From: Myxococcales bacterium
GTDB lineage: Bacteria; Myxococcota_A; Bradymonadia; UBA4248
Assembly: GCA_004554395.1 (NCBI GenBank)
Contig: SFMP01000083.1
Coordinates: 1 to 54,051 of the forward strand
Direction of reading: 5' to 3'
Length of the DNA stretch: 54,051 nt
Part shown: one piece after another, positions 44,105-51,833 of the stretch
Layout of the letters: each line of letters starts with the position of its first letter
How positions within the stretch are numbered: the first letter of the stretch is position 1
Made by a program: the position numbers and the translations under genes
The notes under the pieces: model-generated
Database searches by the model: none
Told to the model about the DNA's origin: nothing
Seen by the model: only the letters and a program-made list of their open reading frames with translations

Positions 44105-44346
44105 AAGCGTTCCTCATATTCGGCGATGGTGCCGCGATATTCGATCCAAAGGGCAGAAGCTCGATAAGGGTGCATCGCGTGCACGCCAAACATGCCATCG
44201 TCGCTTCGATGCCAAAAAAAGACCACCCGCTGTGCCGTCGCCACCGTAACGTTAAACCGCACTGTTTGACCAGTTAGGTGGGCCTCGTGGTAGAGGGGGA
44301 AAGGATCCTGGACTCGCAGGCGTGCTCGCCCTTTCTCCAGTGACAA
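44062..44346 (-). CDS. Possible small CDS before the FHA gene
   Basis: If real, 94 residues from TTG 44346 to a stop 43 bases inside the FHA gene. The middle (GQTVRFNVTVATAQRVVFFWHRS...FGVHAMHP) is beta-rich and looks protein-like. No ATG or GTG and no Shine-Dalgarno support the start, and the frame is closed by TAA just upstream. It may instead be part of a 300-base FHA leader. Not recognised. Confidence 0.35.
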   Translation of the reverse strand: MSLEKGRARLRVQDPFPLYHEAHLTGQTVRFNVTVATAQRVVFFWHRSDDGMFGVHAMHPYRASALWIEYRGTIAEYEERLWLGSATVTEKTKF

Positions 44347-44414
44347 GTCCCGATTTAACGTCTTAGGGGTTTAAGCATATCTGGTGTACATCGCACACAG
44401 CAGGTAGCGATTCC

Positions 44415-44443
44415 CTTATACCATTAAGGCGGATGAGAGACAA
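44415..44443 (-). promoter_or_regulatory. Promoter of the FHA-lepB unit
   Basis: On the minus strand TTGTCT (44443-44438), 17-base spacer, TATAAG (44420-44415), just after the terminator that ends the rplS transcript. Start would be near 44408, leaving a roughly 300-base leader before FHA. Confidence 0.6.
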
Positions 44444-44453
44444 CGTACTTTAC

Positions 44454-44491
44454 AAAAAAAGCGCACGATTTCGGCTAGAAAACGTGCGCTT
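44454..44491 (-). terminator. Terminator of the rpsP-rplS operon
   Basis: Minus-strand AAGCGCACG/CGTGCGCTT, a 9-bp stem with a 15-base loop and seven T, 43 bases after the rplS stop. Confidence 0.93.
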
Positions 44492-44534
44492 GAGGCGATT
44501 TTGACGTCGAGCGCTTGTGGCTCAAACGTGCAAA

Positions 44535-44924
44535 CTATTCAGCGGCTTCGCCCGTGACGGGAACCATCGCCTTACGTGTACGGACGCTCTTGATGCGAGC
44601 GGCTTTACCGCGCAAGTCGCGGAGGTAATACAATTTGGCGCGACGCACACGACCCATGACCGTGACTTCGATCTTGGCGATTTTGGGCGAGTTGACGGGG
44701 AACGTACGTTCGACGCCGCAACCATAGGAAATCTTGCGAACGGTGAACGTTTCGCGAACGCTACCACCGCTACGGCGAATGACGACACCTTCGAAAACTT
44801 GGATGCGTTCTTTGTCGCCTTCTTTAATATTGACGTGCACGCGAACGGTATCGCCGGGACGGAAATCCGGCAAGTCGGTGCGAACTTGTTTCTTTTCAAT
44901 TGCTGCAATAATTGGGCAAGTCAT
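44535..44924 (-). CDS. rplS: 50S ribosomal protein L19
   Basis: 129 residues from ATG 44924, preceded by AGGAG; a longer frame with a basic N-terminus is rejected. L19 binds at the subunit interface. Family motifs PDFRPGDTVRVHVNIKEGDKERIQVFEGVVI and VERTFPVNSPKI are present. It has a slightly longer C-terminus than usual (RKAMVPVTGEAAE). It is the last gene of the rpsP-khpA-rimM-trmD-rplS operon, 76 bases after trmD. Confidence 0.97.
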   Translation of the reverse strand: MTCPIIAAIEKKQVRTDLPDFRPGDTVRVHVNIKEGDKERIQVFEGVVIRRSGGSVRETFTVRKISYGCGVERTFPVNSPKIAKIEVTVMGRVRRAKLYYLRDLRGKAARIKSVRTRKAMVPVTGEAAE

Positions 44925-45000
44925 GATATCTACTCCTAAAAAGCAAAATCGCCGCGGCAGGTCTTTTTGCACGCCGCGCATAGCGTTGTCAATGTTATTT

Positions 45001-45831
45001 TCATTCGTCGTGAGGCGAGCGATCGATTTTATCATTCGCCGAGCCATCGCTTTGAATATCTTTTTTTTGCGTTTGTTTTCGTCGTTTTTGAGGCTTTTTT
45101 GGCGCCTCCCAACCGAGCCAAACGCGCTCGTCGTGAGTCAATTCGTGTCGTTTATCGTCGAAGATATCGGGTCGTCTTTCTTGCGTTCTCAAGATGGAAG
45201 CGCAACGCCGCCACTGAGCAATTTGCGCATGATTCCCGTTGAGTAAGACGTCTGGAACGCGCGCGCCACGCACGGTTTCAGGGCGAGTATATTGCGGATA
45301 TTCCAGCCATCCATCCGAAAAGCTTTCGTCGATCGACGACGCATCGTTTCCCAACACGCCGCTCCACAAACGACTGACGGCATCGCCGACGACCATAGCC
45401 GCGAGCTCACCGCCTGTTAAAACGAAATCCCCAATCGATATTTCTTCGTCGACATAGGAACGGACGCGTTCATCGATTCCTTCGTAATGTCCACAAACGA
45501 GTATCAGGGGTTGAGAGAGAGCGCTCAAGCGATGCGCTTGAGCTTGATTAAACCGTTGTCCGTGAGGACTCATCAAGACGACGTGACCGCCGCCGCACAA
45601 GCGCCGGCCTTCTTCGATAGCCAAGATAAGGGGTTCGGCTTTCATCACGAGTCCTGGTCCGCCGCCATAGGGCGCATCGTCGACGCGACGATGCTTATCT
45701 CGACTGAAATCGCGAATTTGTACGAAGCGATAATTCAGTGCCCCGCGCGCTACGGCGCGACCGAGTATCGAATGGTGCATCATGACTTCGAAATACTCGG
45801 GAAACAGCGATACGAAGCAGAGCTCCCTCAT
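45001..45831 (-). CDS. trmD: tRNA (guanine37-N1)-methyltransferase TrmD
   Basis: 276 residues from ATG 45831, five bases after the rimM stop, with AAGGG upstream. SAM-dependent m1G37 methylation preventing frameshifts. Knot-fold motifs: DDAPYGGGPGLVMKAEPL, LVCGHYEGIDERV, SIGDFVLTGGELAAMVV and YPQYTRPE. The C-terminal 30 residues are a basic extension (KKPQKRRKQTQKKDIQ) not usual in TrmD. Standard operon position. Confidence 0.97.
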   Translation of the reverse strand: MRELCFVSLFPEYFEVMMHHSILGRAVARGALNYRFVQIRDFSRDKHRRVDDAPYGGGPGLVMKAEPLILAIEEGRRLCGGGHVVLMSPHGQRFNQAQAHRLSALSQPLILVCGHYEGIDERVRSYVDEEISIGDFVLTGGELAAMVVGDAVSRLWSGVLGNDASSIDESFSDGWLEYPQYTRPETVRGARVPDVLLNGNHAQIAQWRRCASILRTQERRPDIFDDKRHELTHDERVWLGWEAPKKPQKRRKQTQKKDIQSDGSANDKIDRSPHDE

Positions 45832-45836
45832 CGTCG

Positions 45837-46364
45837 CTAACCCTTGTAAATGGCGTCGAGTTCTGCCATCCAATCTGCATCGACGAGAACGGTTTTGGCA
45901 TCTAAATCGACGGTTCCAACGTGCGCCGAAACGAAGGGTACGAGCCCTTCTCCGCCGTCTTCGCTGCGATAATGAAGCATATCGTGTGCGCCACTAGGCA
46001 CGACATCGTCGATAATGCCCCAAGTTTTGCCCGTCGAATCGACGATCGCAAGGCCTTTGAGATCGCAAGCATAATAGCCATGGCGAAGGGGACGCAAGCT
46101 ACTGCGTAGAATCGAGACTTCTTCGCCCGTGAGGCTAAATGCGACATCGCGATCGGTGATGCCCTCGAGTTCGAGCGCCATAAATCGACCGCATCGCGTG
46201 CAGTTTACGACCTTATACTGGCGCTTTTGTTCGCCGAGATAGATGTCTTTTGCGCGCAAGAGGCTGTCGCTTCCGGGTTCGTCTAAGAAGACGCGAATCG
46301 CGCCTTTTATGCCGTGTGCACGTCCGACGACACCAACGCGTATCAATTCCCGTGACTGATTCAT
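45837..46364 (-). CDS. rimM: 16S rRNA processing protein RimM
   Basis: 175 residues. RimM aids 30S maturation and binds S19. Motifs: LIRVGVVGRAHGIKGAIRV at the N-terminus, a PRC-barrel-like C-terminus with TGKTWGIIDDVVPSGAHDMLHYRS and LVPFVSAHVGTVDLDAKTVLVD. The Shine-Dalgarno AGGAG is somewhat far from ATG 46364. Between khpA and trmD as usual. Confidence 0.96.
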   Translation of the reverse strand: MNQSRELIRVGVVGRAHGIKGAIRVFLDEPGSDSLLRAKDIYLGEQKRQYKVVNCTRCGRFMALELEGITDRDVAFSLTGEEVSILRSSLRPLRHGYYACDLKGLAIVDSTGKTWGIIDDVVPSGAHDMLHYRSEDGGEGLVPFVSAHVGTVDLDAKTVLVDADWMAELDAIYKG

Positions 46365-46437
46365 GACCGAAAGCCGACTCCTGTCTCACAAAAAAGCACC
46401 ACCGAAAACGATGCATCCTTCGATGGTGCGTCGTCTC

Positions 46438-46683
46438 TTATTCCGACACGACTAATTCGGTAATTTCTAGCTTGCAACGCACACCGTGACGCGCCGATGC
46501 CGCACCTAAAATCGTACGCATTGCTTCGGCAGTGCGACCGCTCTTGCCAATGACTTTACCGAGATCGTTGGCGGGAACTTTCAATTCCACGATCGTCACG
46601 TGTTCGCCATTGACGACATTGACGTGAACTTGCTCAGGATCATCCACAAGCGCCTTCGCCATGCACTCGATCAATTCTTTCAT
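46438..46683 (-). CDS. khpA: KH-domain RNA-binding protein KhpA
   Basis: 81 residues from ATG 46683, which has GGAGAA six bases upstream. A single KH domain with the GKVIGKSGRTAEAMRTIL motif (about 41-58). KhpA (YlqC) acts with KhpB in RNA regulation and cell elongation in some Gram-positives; here the neighbour order rpsP-khpA-rimM is the conserved one. A longer frame at the N-terminus is not supported. Confidence 0.95.
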   Translation of the reverse strand: MKELIECMAKALVDDPEQVHVNVVNGEHVTIVELKVPANDLGKVIGKSGRTAEAMRTILGAASARHGVRCKLEITELVVSE

Positions 46684-46744
46684 AACTTCTCCAAATTGCT
46701 CTATGCCCTCGAAATGCGCTCCGGCCACAGGGCTTCAATCAGTC

Positions 46745-46984
46745 TTACTTACGGGCTTGGGCTATCAACGATTTGACCGTGTCGCTGGCTTGCGCACCTT
46801 GGGCGAGCCAGTAGTCAACGCGTTCCAAATTGAAATTGACTTTATGGGGATTGCTGACGGAATCGTACGTTCCGAGCATTTCGATGCAACGGCCATCGCG
46901 CACATTGCGGCTATCGGCGGCTACGAGTTTATAGAAGGGACGGTGCGTCGCACCGTGTCGTTGAAGTCGAAGACTTACTGCCAT
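46745..46984 (-). CDS. rpsP: 30S ribosomal protein S16
   Basis: 79 residues, typical length. N-terminal VSLRLQRHGATHRPFYKLVAADSRNVRDG and C-terminal WLAQGAQASDTVKSL match the family. GGAGGA precedes ATG 46984. First gene of the operon. Confidence 0.98.
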   Translation of the reverse strand: MAVSLRLQRHGATHRPFYKLVAADSRNVRDGRCIEMLGTYDSVSNPHKVNFNLERVDYWLAQGAQASDTVKSLIAQARK

Positions 46985-47236
46985 GATTCCTCCAATTTCC
47001 TGTACTTTGGGTGCATTCTGCGCTGTGCAGATCGAGACATTCGTGAGCCCAAAAATTGGCTACGAATAAACGCGCGCATATTTATGGCATCTCTATCGCT
47101 TTGTCAATCGTTTAATATTCATCGCCATACTCGAACCAAACGCACCCGAAAACTATCGATCTATCGCATCGCCTTGGGCACGCGCGATGCGCATTCGGTT
47201 ATCCATGTCGTTGCGCCCGCATGGGCGCAACGCGGA

Positions 47237-47382
47237 GGCGTATGCGCGCAGTGAAACGAGCACATAGCCGCAGCCAAAGCCCGTATTGAGCCCAAAGGGC
47301 GAAATAGGGCGTCCAAAGCCCGTATTGAGCGATAGCGAGATAGGGCGTCCAAAGCCCGTATTGAGCGATAGCGAAATAGGGC
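47237..47382 (+). repeat. Four hairpins of the GTAT...ATA family downstream of the L,D-transpeptidase
   Basis: Members at 47237-47269 (GGC/GCC), 47279-47310, 47318-47346 and 47354-47382 (GCCC/GGGC). Inner arms are GCGCG...GCAC, GCCC/GGGC, GC/GC and GC/GC. Orientation plus. Together with 49794-49939, which is in the opposite orientation, they flank the L,D-transpeptidase gene. The 46985-47236 stretch holds only the rpsP promoter region and AT-rich sequence; nothing else is recognised. Confidence 0.88.
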
Positions 47383-47399
47383 GCTCCCAAAGAAAAGCG

Positions 47400-49691
47400 T
47401 TAATCTTCGTCGATGGCGACGTCTTCGCCGCCGGCGGCGCGTTCGCGTGGGACGAAGGTGAATTTGCGCGGCGTGCATGAGCGTTCTTTGGCGGTGGGGG
47501 GCTCGAGTGCATCGCGGACGTAGCGATAGGGGTCGGCGAAGAAGTGGACGCGCCCGGCTTCGTCGGCTTTGACCGTGAAATAGTCGATGAAGACGTCGAA
47601 GCGGTTTTTGAGGACGAAACGGCGCGTGACGTAGTCGTCGATGTCGGTGGCGATGGAGTCGCGCCATTGCCCGTCGTAGGTGAGGATGCGTTTGGCGAGT
47701 TCGAGTGGCTCCCAGACGCGCATGCAACCGTGACTGAAGGCGCGGATGGGGTAGCGGAAGAGGCCTTTTTTGGGGCTGTCGTGCATGAACGTGGCGTGTG
47801 CGTTGGGGAAGATGAACTTGACGCGCCCGAGAGCGTTGGATTCCGAGGGGAGCTGGCGCAATATCGTGTAGCCCTTTTCGGAGTAGTATTCGAAGCCGTG
47901 GTCTTGGAGCCAGTTGGGGTCGGCGTTGATTTTTTTGATGTAATCTTCTTGTTCGATGCGGCCTGGGACGTTCCAGTATGGGTTGTATTCGACGTAGAGC
48001 ATTCGCGCGTGCATCAGCGGCGTGGCGTTGATGTAGGTCCACGTTTTTGTTTCGGAATTGCACGATTTTCGGGCGTTTCCGACGACGATTGGGAATCGAT
48101 AGACGCGATCGCCGTCGCGCCAAACTTCGCCATAGAACTCGGGCACGTTGATGAAGATGTAGTAGGGCGATTTGACGATGTATGACTTGTGCCAGCGCCT
48201 CAGATTCTCGTCGATTTGCGCCAGGCGCGTCGTGCGCGGCGTGTTCAAACTCGTCCAAACGCCATTTGTATAGCCTTTTTCGGCGTCATAGACCATCTGA
48301 TGCGTTTCGAGATAGTCGTGCAGGGCTTGTCGCACGGCGTCGTCGAACACGTCGTTTTGTGCCGAATTGGCATCGTTTTGTGCCGAATTGGTGCCGTCTT
48401 GTGCCGAATTGGCGACGTTTTGTTGCGAATTGGCATCGTTTTGTGCCGAATTGGCATCGTCGATGGCGTAATAGCCTTCGGCGGCGAGTCGTCGTTTGAG
48501 ATTTGGAATGCACTTATACGAGGCGCCGAGGCGCATTTTGGCGGGGCACACGACGCGCCCCCAGTCGGGCAAGCTGGCGTAAGTATCGTGCGCCGCCATG
48601 AGCCGTTTGTAGTCGGGGTGTGCCGGATAAATCGCATCGATGAGGTCGTCGATCGTCTGCAAAGTGTGGATTTCGGCCGCCATTCGTTCGGCGACGGCTT
48701 GGTTATTCTGCGCATTGAGTGCTTCGCCCGAATCGACGTCGACTTGCGTGTTGTCGAGTGAGTCGTCGTCTTCGACGGGTGGGGCGTCGTCGGGCTCGGG
48801 TTGGGCTTTGTGCGGCATGACGAGGTCGGAAACGCGGGCTAAGTCGCGAAACCAAGCAGTGGTGCGGTTTTGCGCCAGTTTTGCGTATTTGGCATCGGTC
48901 GGTTTTCGTCCAATTGCCGCCGTTTCTTCGGCCGTGAGGTGCGTCATGTTTTCGAACGCCATGGCGCGCGCGAATCGCATGGCGAGGTCGGCGGTTTCGA
49001 TTTCGAGCCTAGCCGCAGCCAGAGCCGTACGCGTCATTTCTTTGGCGTGTGTCAAAACGGCTTCTCGCAATCTCGGCACGGGCGTTTGCTCGTCGACGAG
49101 TTTGGCAATCAAGTCGCGCACCGAAACGGGGTCGTCGATGTCGAGTTGTTGCGTTTCGATAAACTGTGCAATGATTGCCGATTCCTCGGGAGTAAACGCG
49201 AACAATTCGGGTTCGGCCAGGGCCACATCGCGATAGGCGGCGCGCGCGGCTTGCCAACGGCTCGTGTCGATGGCCAATCCATGCGACGCCAACGATTCGA
49301 GCTCGGTCGTCAAACGCGCCATTTGCGGCGCAATTCCCGCCGGCGTGACGAATATCGGCGCATCGTTGCGATCGGCATAAACCGCCGATAAATCGTCTTT
49401 TTGCATCAATATGAGAGCCCCTTGGGCGTGTTTTTTCTTCGTAGCGGGTTCTGCTTCGTCGATGAGTCGCCGAATTTCTTTCGTTAAATCGTCGGATTTA
49501 GCGAATTTCATTGCGAATTTTGATATATTTTCGGCGTGTTCTTTGACGAATTTTCGAATATACTCGCGACGCGCCTCGATCGTCGCCTGCGCCGCATCGA
49601 TCGCGGGTTCAGAGCTCACTTCGAGTCGCTCTCCCTTTGGCGCACACCCCACCATAGCCGCAGCCAATACTATCCAACACCACCAACGCAT
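47400..49691 (-). CDS. L,D-transpeptidase lipoprotein (YcbB/LdtD-like)
   Basis: 763 residues. L,D-transpeptidases make 3-3 crosslinks or attach proteins to peptidoglycan. The signal peptide MRWWCWIVLAAAMVGC gives a lipoprotein. A helical region (about 30-340) and a repeat linker precede the YkuD-fold domain (about 520-700): YIFINVPEFYGEVWRDGDRVYRFPIVVGN, and catalytic C656 in HGCMRV with H654. Size and order resemble the E. coli YcbB type. Start at 49691 has GAGG upstream. An Asn/Ala/Gln linker (about 410-446) is made of a 21-bp minisatellite. Flanked by inverted hairpin arrays. Confidence 0.93.
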   Translation of the reverse strand: MRWWCWIVLAAAMVGCAPKGERLEVSSEPAIDAAQATIEARREYIRKFVKEHAENISKFAMKFAKSDDLTKEIRRLIDEAEPATKKKHAQGALILMQKDDLSAVYADRNDAPIFVTPAGIAPQMARLTTELESLASHGLAIDTSRWQAARAAYRDVALAEPELFAFTPEESAIIAQFIETQQLDIDDPVSVRDLIAKLVDEQTPVPRLREAVLTHAKEMTRTALAAARLEIETADLAMRFARAMAFENMTHLTAEETAAIGRKPTDAKYAKLAQNRTTAWFRDLARVSDLVMPHKAQPEPDDAPPVEDDDSLDNTQVDVDSGEALNAQNNQAVAERMAAEIHTLQTIDDLIDAIYPAHPDYKRLMAAHDTYASLPDWGRVVCPAKMRLGASYKCIPNLKRRLAAEGYYAIDDANSAQNDANSQQNVANSAQDGTNSAQNDANSAQNDVFDDAVRQALHDYLETHQMVYDAEKGYTNGVWTSLNTPRTTRLAQIDENLRRWHKSYIVKSPYYIFINVPEFYGEVWRDGDRVYRFPIVVGNARKSCNSETKTWTYINATPLMHARMLYVEYNPYWNVPGRIEQEDYIKKINADPNWLQDHGFEYYSEKGYTILRQLPSESNALGRVKFIFPNAHATFMHDSPKKGLFRYPIRAFSHGCMRVWEPLELAKRILTYDGQWRDSIATDIDDYVTRRFVLKNRFDVFIDYFTVKADEAGRVHFFADPYRYVRDALEPPTAKERSCTPRKFTFVPRERAAGGEDVAIDED
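48354..48458 (-). repeat. 21-bp in-frame minisatellite (DANSAQN) in the L,D-transpeptidase
   Basis: Five tandem 21-bp units start at 48354, 48375, 48396, 48417 and 48438. They encode DANSAQN, DANSQQN, VANSAQD, GTNSAQN and DANSAQN variants in the linker before the YkuD domain. Confidence 0.9.
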
Positions 49692-49793
49692 AAGCCCCTC
49701 ACTTTACGTTTCGAGCGCGAAACGACGATTTCCATGGTCGACGTGTATATATAAACGACGCGAAGGCGACAAATTTTTGAGGGAGATCGGGGC

Positions 49794-49939
49794 GCCCTAT
49801 CGGCAAAGCCGATACGGGCTTTGGTCGCCCTATTTCGCTCGCCGCTCAATACGGGCTTTGGCTCCGGCTATGTGCTCGGGCTGCGCCCTTGCGCGCATAC
49901 GCCTCCGCGGCTCGGCTATTGCCCTTTGGGCAATACGCC
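49794..49939 (-). repeat. Four hairpins of the GTAT...ATA family upstream of the L,D-transpeptidase
   Basis: Members at 49794-49819 and 49827-49856 (GCCC/GGGC), 49866-49903 and 49914-49939 (GGC/GCC). Inner arms differ: CGGC/GCCG, CGCT..., GTGC.../...GCGC and GCCC/GGGC. Orientation minus, opposite to the cluster at 47237. The remaining gap to the broken Rpn gene contains nothing else I recognise. Confidence 0.88.
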
Positions 49940-49974
49940 GAGCAATGCCTGTGGTGTGTATATCGGAGACGAAG

Positions 49975-50716
49975 CTACGAAGCGAAACAAGCGCGAACGG
50001 AGCGTTTTTCGTCGTCGGAGAGTTGCAAGAGAGCCATCGCATCTTCGAGAGTTTTGTTCATCGACACCATGAGTCGTTTGACGGCATTGCACATGCCTAG
50101 TTTGACGCCTTGTTCGAGTCCTTGGTCGTGCCCCTGCTTGACGCCTTGGTCGTGCCCCTGCTTGATGCCTAGTATGACGCCTTGCTTGACGCCTTGTTCG
50201 AGTCCTTGCTTGACGCCCCTTTCGTATCCTTCATTATCGATGTCGCGAGCCCAGCTTTTCATTTTGACCTCCTCTGTTAAAAAAGTTCTCTGAAATCCAT
50301 ATTCCGTTGTGAGTATGTGATGCGATTGCTCTATGGAAATTTCGGAACGGAAGAATAGAGAGAGCATCTTCATCAGTTTATGATTAATAGTTGGGATCGG
50401 TCGAATCTCCAACCCACAAGACGACGACGGTCATGAGATCGTAATGTTTAGAATCGACATTGTATGAACCGATGAAATCTTCTTTGCCGATGGTATAGCG
50501 CTGGCATGTACCGCGAGCGTCGGGAGATGGTTTCGTACAAATCCAAATCGAATAGACTTTTTTGATGGCATTGTAGTCGTCGTTCTTGAAGACGGTTCCT
50601 TTTTGGGATGTGATGAGTCGTGCGGAGTAGTAGATGCCGCGTCGAGTGAGGTCGTAGTGCAAATTTGCATTTCGTTGCCCCTCTACGTTAACGATGAGTT
50701 TGATAATAATTGACAA
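49975..50716 (-). pseudogene. Broken Rpn-like PD-(D/E)XK transposase family gene
   Basis: Two minus-strand frames cover one gene: 50716-50384 (VNVEGQRNANLHYDL, RGIYYSARLITSQKGTVF, KVYSIWICTKPS, DLMTVVVLWVGDST) and, in another frame, 50412-49975 (KLMKMLSLFFRSEIS..., with a Gly-x-x-x-Gly tetrad series GYERGVKQGLEQG...). The two are continuous in the family's normal order, so a frameshift or stop lies near 50384-50412. The usual N-terminal 60-70 residues are missing at the boundary to the phosphorylase gene, so the gene is truncated too. Rpn proteins are recombination-promoting nucleases. The 12-bp-periodic GxxxG tail is typical of the family. It is adjacent to a hairpin array. Confidence 0.8.
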
Positions 50717-50802
50717 TCGTCGTTGGCATACGATAGAGCAGGGGCAAAATTGTTGCGTGACGCTTGAGGCACGCTTTTTTTTTTCTCATGATGGAGTTAA
50801 AA

Positions 50803-51738
50803 ATGAAGCGCGGTACGGATTATTGGTCAGAATACATCGTTCACATTCCCCTTCCGACGGCATTTCCCGATCCCGAACATCATGCGAAATTGCTCGCCAA
50901 TGTCCGTTATCTGCTTTTAGTGGGTAGCTTGATGCGCCCGCGTCGCCTTGCGAATTTGTGCGAGTCGAAGTTTGGTCTCAAGAAACTCGGGACGTATTTT
51001 AACATCGTCGATCACTACGAGATTTGCGACCGCGAGTATTGTGTTGAAATCGTCGATTTAGGTCTTGAATCGGGCGAAACGATGGCGATCGTGAGCCATG
51101 GTATTGGTGGATCGGGAGCCGAAATCGTGATCAAAGAGATGCGCGCGCTCATCCATTGGTCGAATGCGTTCTTGGGCAATGATGAAGAGAAGGTTCAATT
51201 GCGTTGCGTCGGTCGTAGTGGAACGCGTGGCACATTGGGCGATGTTCCCTATGGGACGGTTGGCGTTTCGACGGCTTCGTATAACGATGAATTCGACGTT
51301 GCGCTTCCCGATGCGAACCTCAATCAGCGCATTTTGGATTGTGCCAAGCGCCTCGATATCCCGACGGCATTGGGATCGGGCGTGTCGACGAATTATTTTT
51401 GGCTTGGTCAGGGGCGTCACGTGCCTGCCGAAGGTCGCATCGCCCAGCACATCGAAGACGAACGTGCGCAAGCGGCGCAAGACAAACTCTGGCGTTTCGT
51501 CGAACGCGGCATCATCTTTGCCGAAATGGAAGACTACACCGTACACTCGATTTGTCGATCGCTCGGCATATCGTCGGCCTCGGTGGGATGCGTCATTGCT
51601 CGTCGTTACGACGTCGAACGCGGTGAATTCATCATCGACTACGATCGTTCGGCGAAAGAAAAAGCCGAGTTATTGCCTGCTCAAGCAATCGTGACGGCTT
51701 TTGTCGATCATGCAAAAGATTTCAATGCCAAGAAATAA
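50803..51738 (+). CDS. Nucleoside phosphorylase-like protein
   Basis: 311 residues. ATG 50803 has GGAG six bases upstream, better than earlier in-frame ATGs. Motifs of the PNP/uridine phosphorylase family: AIVSHGIGGSGAEIVIKEM, the phosphate-type segment RSGTRGTLGDVPYGTVGVSTASYNDE, and the region RGIIFAEMEDYTVHSIC (like the usual MExxA motif, here MEDY). These enzymes split nucleosides with phosphate; the specificity cannot be told. A terminator shared with polA follows. Confidence 0.88.
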   Translation: MKRGTDYWSEYIVHIPLPTAFPDPEHHAKLLANVRYLLLVGSLMRPRRLANLCESKFGLKKLGTYFNIVDHYEICDREYCVEIVDLGLESGETMAIVSHGIGGSGAEIVIKEMRALIHWSNAFLGNDEEKVQLRCVGRSGTRGTLGDVPYGTVGVSTASYNDEFDVALPDANLNQRILDCAKRLDIPTALGSGVSTNYFWLGQGRHVPAEGRIAQHIEDERAQAAQDKLWRFVERGIIFAEMEDYTVHSICRSLGISSASVGCVIARRYDVERGEFIIDYDRSAKEKAELLPAQAIVTAFVDHAKDFNAKK

Positions 51739-51791
51739 GGCATCGCACGAGCCAGGAATTGGCTAGGCAAACGATGCCTTTGGGCAAAACG

Positions 51792-51827
51792 AAAGGGCAA
51801 ATCGCACGAAGCGATTTGCCCTTTTTT
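51792..51827. terminator. Bidirectional terminator between phosphorylase and polA
   Basis: AAAGGGCAAATCGC pairs with GCGATTTGCCCTTT, about 14 bp around ACGAA, with a T run on the plus strand and T-rich sequence on the minus. It serves two convergent genes. Confidence 0.9.
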
Positions 51828-51833
51828 GCGTTT

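Noticed and set aside
44347..44453. Possible tRNA or small RNA between FHA and rplS
   Set aside because: No T loop or acceptor pairing could be built; sequence explained by promoter and terminator.
47161..48258. 365-codon Arg-rich minus-strand frame over the L,D-transpeptidase
   Set aside because: Arg/His-rich frame overlapping the well-supported L,D-transpeptidase gene on the same strand in another frame.
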